From Sarcophilus harrisii (lineage: Eukaryota; Chordata; Mammalia; Dasyuromorphia; Dasyuridae): a stretch of 64,000 nt of DNA. The DNA lies in the NCBI RefSeq assembly GCF_902635505.1, contig NC_045427.1, forward strand, positions 338,460,411 to 338,524,410. The letters run 5' to 3'. The translations under genes were made by a program, and so were the position numbers. Every line of letters starts with the position of its first letter. Positions within the stretch are counted from its first letter, which is position 1. The notes under the pieces were generated by a model. The model was not told the DNA's origin, ran no database searches, and saw nothing but the letters and a program-made list of their open reading frames with translations. Positions 59,371-64,000 of the stretch are shown piece after piece.

Positions 59371-60355
59371 CCAGAAAGTAAGTAGATTTGAAATTTGCAT
59401 AATGTTCCCTCCACCTTGATTCCATGTATGGAATGGGCCTCAGCAGGGCCTCTGTTTGTAGTGAAGGGCAGGGGAAGAAAAACAAATTGTAGTTGCCCAC
59501 TAGGACAGGTGCAGGGAGCTTAGGTTGTGATAAACAGGACATGGTTAACTGTTGGTGTTCTTTTTCCAAAACACAGGCAGGTGATAAAAGAGTTCAGATC
59601 TTTTATTGTGTCCTTCAATATAGCCCAGTTAGCTCAGGCCTATCTCTTTGCTTGGTTCCAAGAGATCCGCCCGAATGTCTCCAAATCTAAAGGTTTGTCC
59701 TTCCGACTCCAGCCAGCACCAAGGTAGAAGATATGATGAATCTTTCTTGCCTCAAAGATAGGGCTTGTGGGCTTTCTTCCAGAGTGTTCCTCTCCGACTC
59801 CTGGGAATGTTCCCAAGTAACTGTCTCGAGCTCTAAGAGCTTCCTGTATATATATGCTCTCCCAAAGGTTAACTCCTCCTTCTGGAGAGAGAGGGATTCT
59901 GGGTTATCTCCCAGAGTGCTCTCTGGCCCTAAGGGAGGTGTGAATTCGGATATCTCATACTAAGTCATACTAAGCCCTGAAATCTCCCAAACGTGTGAAC
60001 TCCATTGAGTACTTAGATACTTATGAGCTCTCTAAAGGTGTGAACACAAACATCGTTTCTATCGGTTGTACTTAGTACCTTGTTTCAAGTTCTGGCCCAA
60101 AATATCTCCTTCTAAGATCAAATCAATCATATTGAACCATGCCAAATTAGATAATTATTGTCTCTATCAACTCCAATGGCTTAACACTTTGTAAAGATTC
60201 CAACAGTTAACCACATATCCAGATTCAAGGAACTTGGGTCCTAACAGATAGGATGCCGGGAAGCATGGGTCCCACTACATGATTCTACCCTTTGTTTTGT
60301 TTTTTAAATTTAAAAAATAAATATCTCCCTGAAGAACATTTAACCAAGCAGCAAA
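59371..60355. repeat. Unclassified repeat, copy 2, split by a solo LTR
   Basis: Left part 59371-59549 and right part 60206-60355 match copy 1 at 56499-56803 in order and orientation ('agtagatttgaaatt', 'cagcagggcctctgttt', 'aaaaataaatatc'). The LTR at 59550-60205 sits between them. Confidence 0.65.
59550..60205 (-). mobile_element. Solo LTR, same family as 57174-58019, 6-bp TSD GTTAAC
   Basis: Starts TGTTGG and ends CCAACA, a perfect terminal inverted hexamer. Flanked by GTTAAC at 59544-59549 and 60206-60211. Minus-strand AATAAA at 59607-59602 and a TATATATA box near 59848. 656 bp, similar over its length to the LTR at 57174. The intact duplication shows that it was left by homologous LTR recombination of one provirus. 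Confidence 0.9.
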
Positions 60356-60359
60356 AAGA

Positions 60360-61465
60360 TTAATATGAGAAAGTAATAAAACTTTTTGGAAGATGGCCTC
60401 CACTTGTAATGTAAATATCGGTGATGGGTGTGAGTCTAGAAGGAGGCCCATGAATATCCTTACCCACCCATAAACTGAGGGAAGGGGAAAAAAGGGAAGC
60501 ACCAGCAAAGAATCCAAAAAGACTACCCTCATCTCCATTCTAGCCCTATCTTTCCCTATAAAATATCAATCCTGGAGGATGCTCTTAGACCAATCAGTCC
60601 CATGATGCTGCTTGATCCAGTCTAGTGTCCAGTTCTTACCTATCAAACCTGCTTTCCCCCAGCACCTAGACACCAAGGAGTTCTGCCTCCTCAACTCTCT
60701 TTTCAGAGATTACAGGCACCAAGCTGATGTACTCCTAAAGCTCATGAGTATTTTGCTGCACAGATGGGAACAAAGATTAATAAGCAAACCCCAGCACCTT
60801 CTCCCTGCCTGAGTCAGGGAAAGATGCCAGAACAGTTCTTTTTGCCAAAGTTTGGTTTGTCTCTCCATTCTCCTCGTGATAAAAGAAAGAATCTAAGGGG
60901 GAAAAAATCCACTTCTTGTTTCTGCTGTCCTAAATGCTTGCCACTAGCTACTGCCACTCACTTTTTTATACTCTCTCCTATCATGTTGTCTTTATATAAG
61001 AAAAGTTGGCAATGATTCTTGTTTCTTAAGCAATGTTAGTGCATGGGCAGAAGTTGGGAAAACTGGTCTGGGAAAAGCAGACAATAACTAGGCAAAGGCA
61101 GATAGGGAATTGATAGGGTAATCATTTCTCCCAGGAAGATCACAAAACTTTATGGTCACTCTGCTATCATATTCAATAGTGAACTCAAAGTTGATTTACT
61201 GGAGGGATTGTAAAGAGAGAATTAATAAGTTAAAGTAAAATTTTAAATCCCCTAGCTAGGCATAGGTGAGCAAACTTGAGAGAAGGGAAGGAAGAAAATA
61301 CTTCTTTTTTGAATTCTTTGCTGGTGTTTCCCTTTTCCCCAACTTCACTCAACTTATGGGTGAGTAAGGATATTTTATGGGCCTCCTTCTGGACTCACAC
61401 CCATCACCAATATTTATATTACAAGTGGAGGCCATCTTTCAAAAAGTTTTATTACTTTCTCAAGT
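60360..61465. repeat. Large inverted repeat, arms of about 165 bp
   Basis: 60360-60525 and 61302-61465 are reverse complements with scattered differences (shared words such as 'gatggcctccacttgtaat', 'ggtgatgggtgtgagt', 'agaaggaggcccat', 'caccagcaaagaat'). About 775 bp lie between the arms, GC-richer than the surroundings and without recognisable coding sequence. Confidence 0.8.
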
Positions 61466-61504
61466 TAAGGGCAACATTTAATCCTCTTTATATAAGGGGG
61501 CAAG

Positions 61505-61684
61505 CAAAATGACATACCAAATATAAATATTATGGAATATTATTGTTCCGTAAGAAATGATCAACAGGATGATTTCAGAAAGGCCTGGATAGACTTATAT
61601 GAACTGATGCTGAGTAAAATGAGCAGGACCAGGAGACCATTATATATACTATATATAACTATATATATACCACTATATATACTA

Positions 61685-61716
<32 letters not shown>

Positions 61717-62185
61717 CTTATATATACTTCAACAATACTATATGATGATCAATTCTGATGGACCTAGCCATCTTCAACAATGAGATGAACCAAATCAGTT
61801 GCAATAGAGCAGTAATTAACTGAACCAGCTACACCCAGCGAAAGAAGGAGATGACTATGAACCATTACATAGAATTCCCAATCCCTATATTTTTGTCCAC
61901 CTGCATTTTTTATTTCCTTCACAGACTAATAGTACACTATTTCAAAGTCTGATTCTTTGCTGTACAGCAAAATAACTGTTAAGACATGTATACTTATATT
62001 GTATTTAATTTATACTTTAACATATTTAACATGTATTGGTCAACCTGCCATGGGAGGAGGGAATAGGGGGAACGATGGGAAAAGTGGAACAAAAGGTTTG
62101 GCAGTTGTCAATGCTGTAAAATTACCCATGTATATAACTTGTAAATAAAAAGCTATAAAAAAATAAAAATAAAAAAATCAAATCA
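61505..62185 (+). mobile_element. LINE-1 3' end, 5'-truncated
   Basis: Begins in the last part of ORF2 (MEYYCSVRNDQQDDFRKAW at 61532), contains a (TA)n expansion at 61640-61725 where other copies have a short TATA stretch, then the 3' UTR and 'aataaaaagctataaaaaaa'. Target duplication not found. Confidence 0.88.
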
Positions 62186-62734
62186 AATCAAAGTATAGGA
62201 AAGAACCTCTCTAGGAGGTAACAACAACAACAAAAAAAATACCAAGCTGAATAGAATAAACAAAAAATAACACAAACAGAAGCACTCTATTTCCTATGCA
62301 ATACCTTTTTTTGTTTTCCTTTGTATACAGAAATGTTCATGCTTACTGATATTTAGTAAATTCATAAGTTTAAAAAACTTTTAAGAAAGTTAATAAAACA
62401 AGGTATGGCACACTACAATATGGTTTGTAAACAAGGTTTGCATGTATACTTTTTTAATACTGACCTTTCTTCTTTCCTCAATGGTCAGGAGAAATAATAA
62501 TAATAATAATAAAAACCTATGGTCTGACAGGTAAGAAAAAGGGAGTTTCCCAGGATAGTGCTCCAAAGAAGAAAAGGGGATTGATTGGAGTGACTATTCT
62601 AAATAAAATCCCATCTTCTACAAGAAGCCTTTCCCTGTCTCCTTTATTGTTAGTGTCTTCCTTTACTGATTATTTCCAATTTATCCTGTATATTATTCTA
62701 TTGCAAATAATTATTTGCATAATATCTCTTCCCT
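62186..62734. other. Gene-free stretch
   Basis: AT-rich with an (AAT)n run at 62494-62513. Nothing classifiable. Confidence 0.5.
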
Positions 62735-62892
62735 TTGGACTGGGAACTCCTTTAGAGCAAGGACTATTTGTTTTGGGAATTTTATTTTTTGTTTTTTTAT
62801 TATTTTGGGGGGAAAGGGGAGCCTTTCTTTGTATCTCCAATGCTTAGCACAATGATTGGAACATTTGTAGACACTTAAATACTTGTTGGCCT
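62735..62892 (+). mobile_element. LINE-2 3' end
   Basis: 'actgggaactcctttagagc', 'aaggactatttg', then 'tatctccaatgcttagcaca', 'atgattggaacatttg' and 'acacttaaatacttgttgg' follow the L2 terminus. Confidence 0.65.
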
Positions 62893-64000
62893 CCTCAACC
62901 ACAGATCTGTTGTTCTGGTCCTAATTGCTGTCTGCTTCTGTGTCCCACTGATCCCACTCAGCCACAAAGCATTTGTTCTCAGCTCTCACCTTGGTCTGCT
63001 TAGCAGTTTACTTTCTGCTCCCAGATTAATCACCTGTCTGGATTCTTTGCCTGCAGCAACAGAGTGAACCCATCCCAAATTTGCTGCTAAGCTTGGCAAG
63101 AAAAGCACAGAACGAAATATATTCACATATCCTCCTTCTCCATCTCTCCACTTGACTTCTCCCCAGAAAGAAGTTCTTTCAAGGTCAAAAACCACATGGG
63201 TATATGAGGAAGTCTGCATATGTGTCTGCTACCACCAGCCCATCAAGTCACCATGGCAACCATTCTCAGGGAAGGGGCAGTCCAAACTCCAGCTACAGAG
63301 ATAATGGTTACAAAGTGCTTTGTAAACATAAAATGTCAAACATACACAGGCACTTTCTGAATAGTGCAAAGATATTTTTTTCTCCTATTTCTTCTCAGGA
63401 TAAGCACAAAGACATTACATTATTAGACAGACAAAAACAGAAAATGTTCTGCCAAAGGTTAAATCCACTCTGGAAATATTTTCTACTTACTAGTAAAATG
63501 AGTGACTAATGCAGAAGTCAAAGGAATGAAATAAGATAAAATTATGGTCTGAGTAGAGAAAGGAGCATTGCTCTAAGTTCATCATCAGGTTCTGCTTCAT
63601 TGATTTAATGGTCATGTCATATCTTGCATTGCTGAGTTCACTGTCATCTACACAGAGCTTCAATCTCTTCAAGGAGATGGGGAAATTAGATTCTTGAATA
63701 TACCTTTGGAAGCCAATTTGGAAATGTAAAATTAAAAACGATTCATTAAAGACTGCTTTTATTTCTGCCCTCAGCCAATAACAATTAGCTCTATTCTTAC
63801 ATTTTTAGCTGCAGTTTTTGTTTAAAAACTTTTTAATTTTGTGTAATCAAAAATTTCCATTTTTGTCTCCTGTGAATTTCTCCAACTTTTATTTGGACAT
63901 GATTTCTTTTTTAAATTTTTCCCAACAGTTTTTCTTGAAAAGTGAGTTCTTATCCCATTATCTGGGATCTTTATCAAATACTAGGTTACTATGATGATGA
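62893..64000. other. Right end of window, gene-free
   Basis: Slightly less AT-rich at 62900-63310, otherwise unremarkable. Short open frames lack domains and splice context. From about 63850 a LINE-like or unique tail runs off the window; not assigned. Confidence 0.45.

Noticed and set aside
59345-60015. Several 60-90 codon frames
   Set aside because: Located in a solo LTR and an unclassified repeat; no gene structure.

Overview
The window looks like nuclear DNA of a marsupial. It carries two single-copy vertebrate genes in the usual mammalian order (the end of TTC6, then SSTR1, both on the + strand) in AT-rich sequence packed with marsupial-type LINE-1 copies, tRNA-derived/MIR-like SINEs, L2 tails, an RTE/BovB-like LINE fragment and LTRs of class II-like endogenous retroviruses. 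The species call is inferred from repeat style and could not be tested by a search.

Layout. 1-6260: last two coding exons and 3' UTR of TTC6, with introns full of old repeats. 6260-10860: intergenic, mostly unassignable. About 10860-13140: SSTR1, with an intact intronless 386-codon frame that starts at 11280 and has all class A GPCR and somatostatin-receptor hallmarks. 13140-19890: gene-free, with SINEs, an L2 tail and two LTRs. 19890-26723: LINE-1 copy A, with a second LINE-1 tail inserted backwards into its 5' UTR and flanked by a clear 15-bp duplication. 28022-28839: a LINE-1 tail with its own target duplication. 33378-34370: broken betaretrovirus-like ERV remnant, followed by about 0.9 kb of pure GGAA-type polypurine. 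36790-37400: RTE/BovB-like fragment. 37443-44430: LINE-1 copy B. 44470-45170: older LINE-1 tail. 45200-53240: antisense LINE-1 copy D, split by nearly full-length LINE-1 copy C. 53700-58345: L2 split by a LINE-1 tail, then LINE-1 copy E, split by a solo LTR that is itself split by a LINE-1 tail. 59371-62185: a second solo LTR of the same family inside an unclassified repeat, a large inverted repeat and a final LINE-1 tail. 62190-64000: an L2 tail and unassigned sequence.

TTC6 and SSTR1 are not functionally linked as far as the sequence shows; they are neighbours by synteny. Everything downstream of SSTR1 is a transposon graveyard whose nesting order can be read from target-site duplications. 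I did not find a new coding system. The items most worth checking are the nested insertions, the patchy deletion-rich stretches inside the LINE-1 copies (possibly an assembly-quality signature), the roughly 530-bp inter-ORF spacer shared by three LINE-1 copies, the LINE-1 copy with a 5' head joined directly to reverse transcriptase, and the large inverted repeat.
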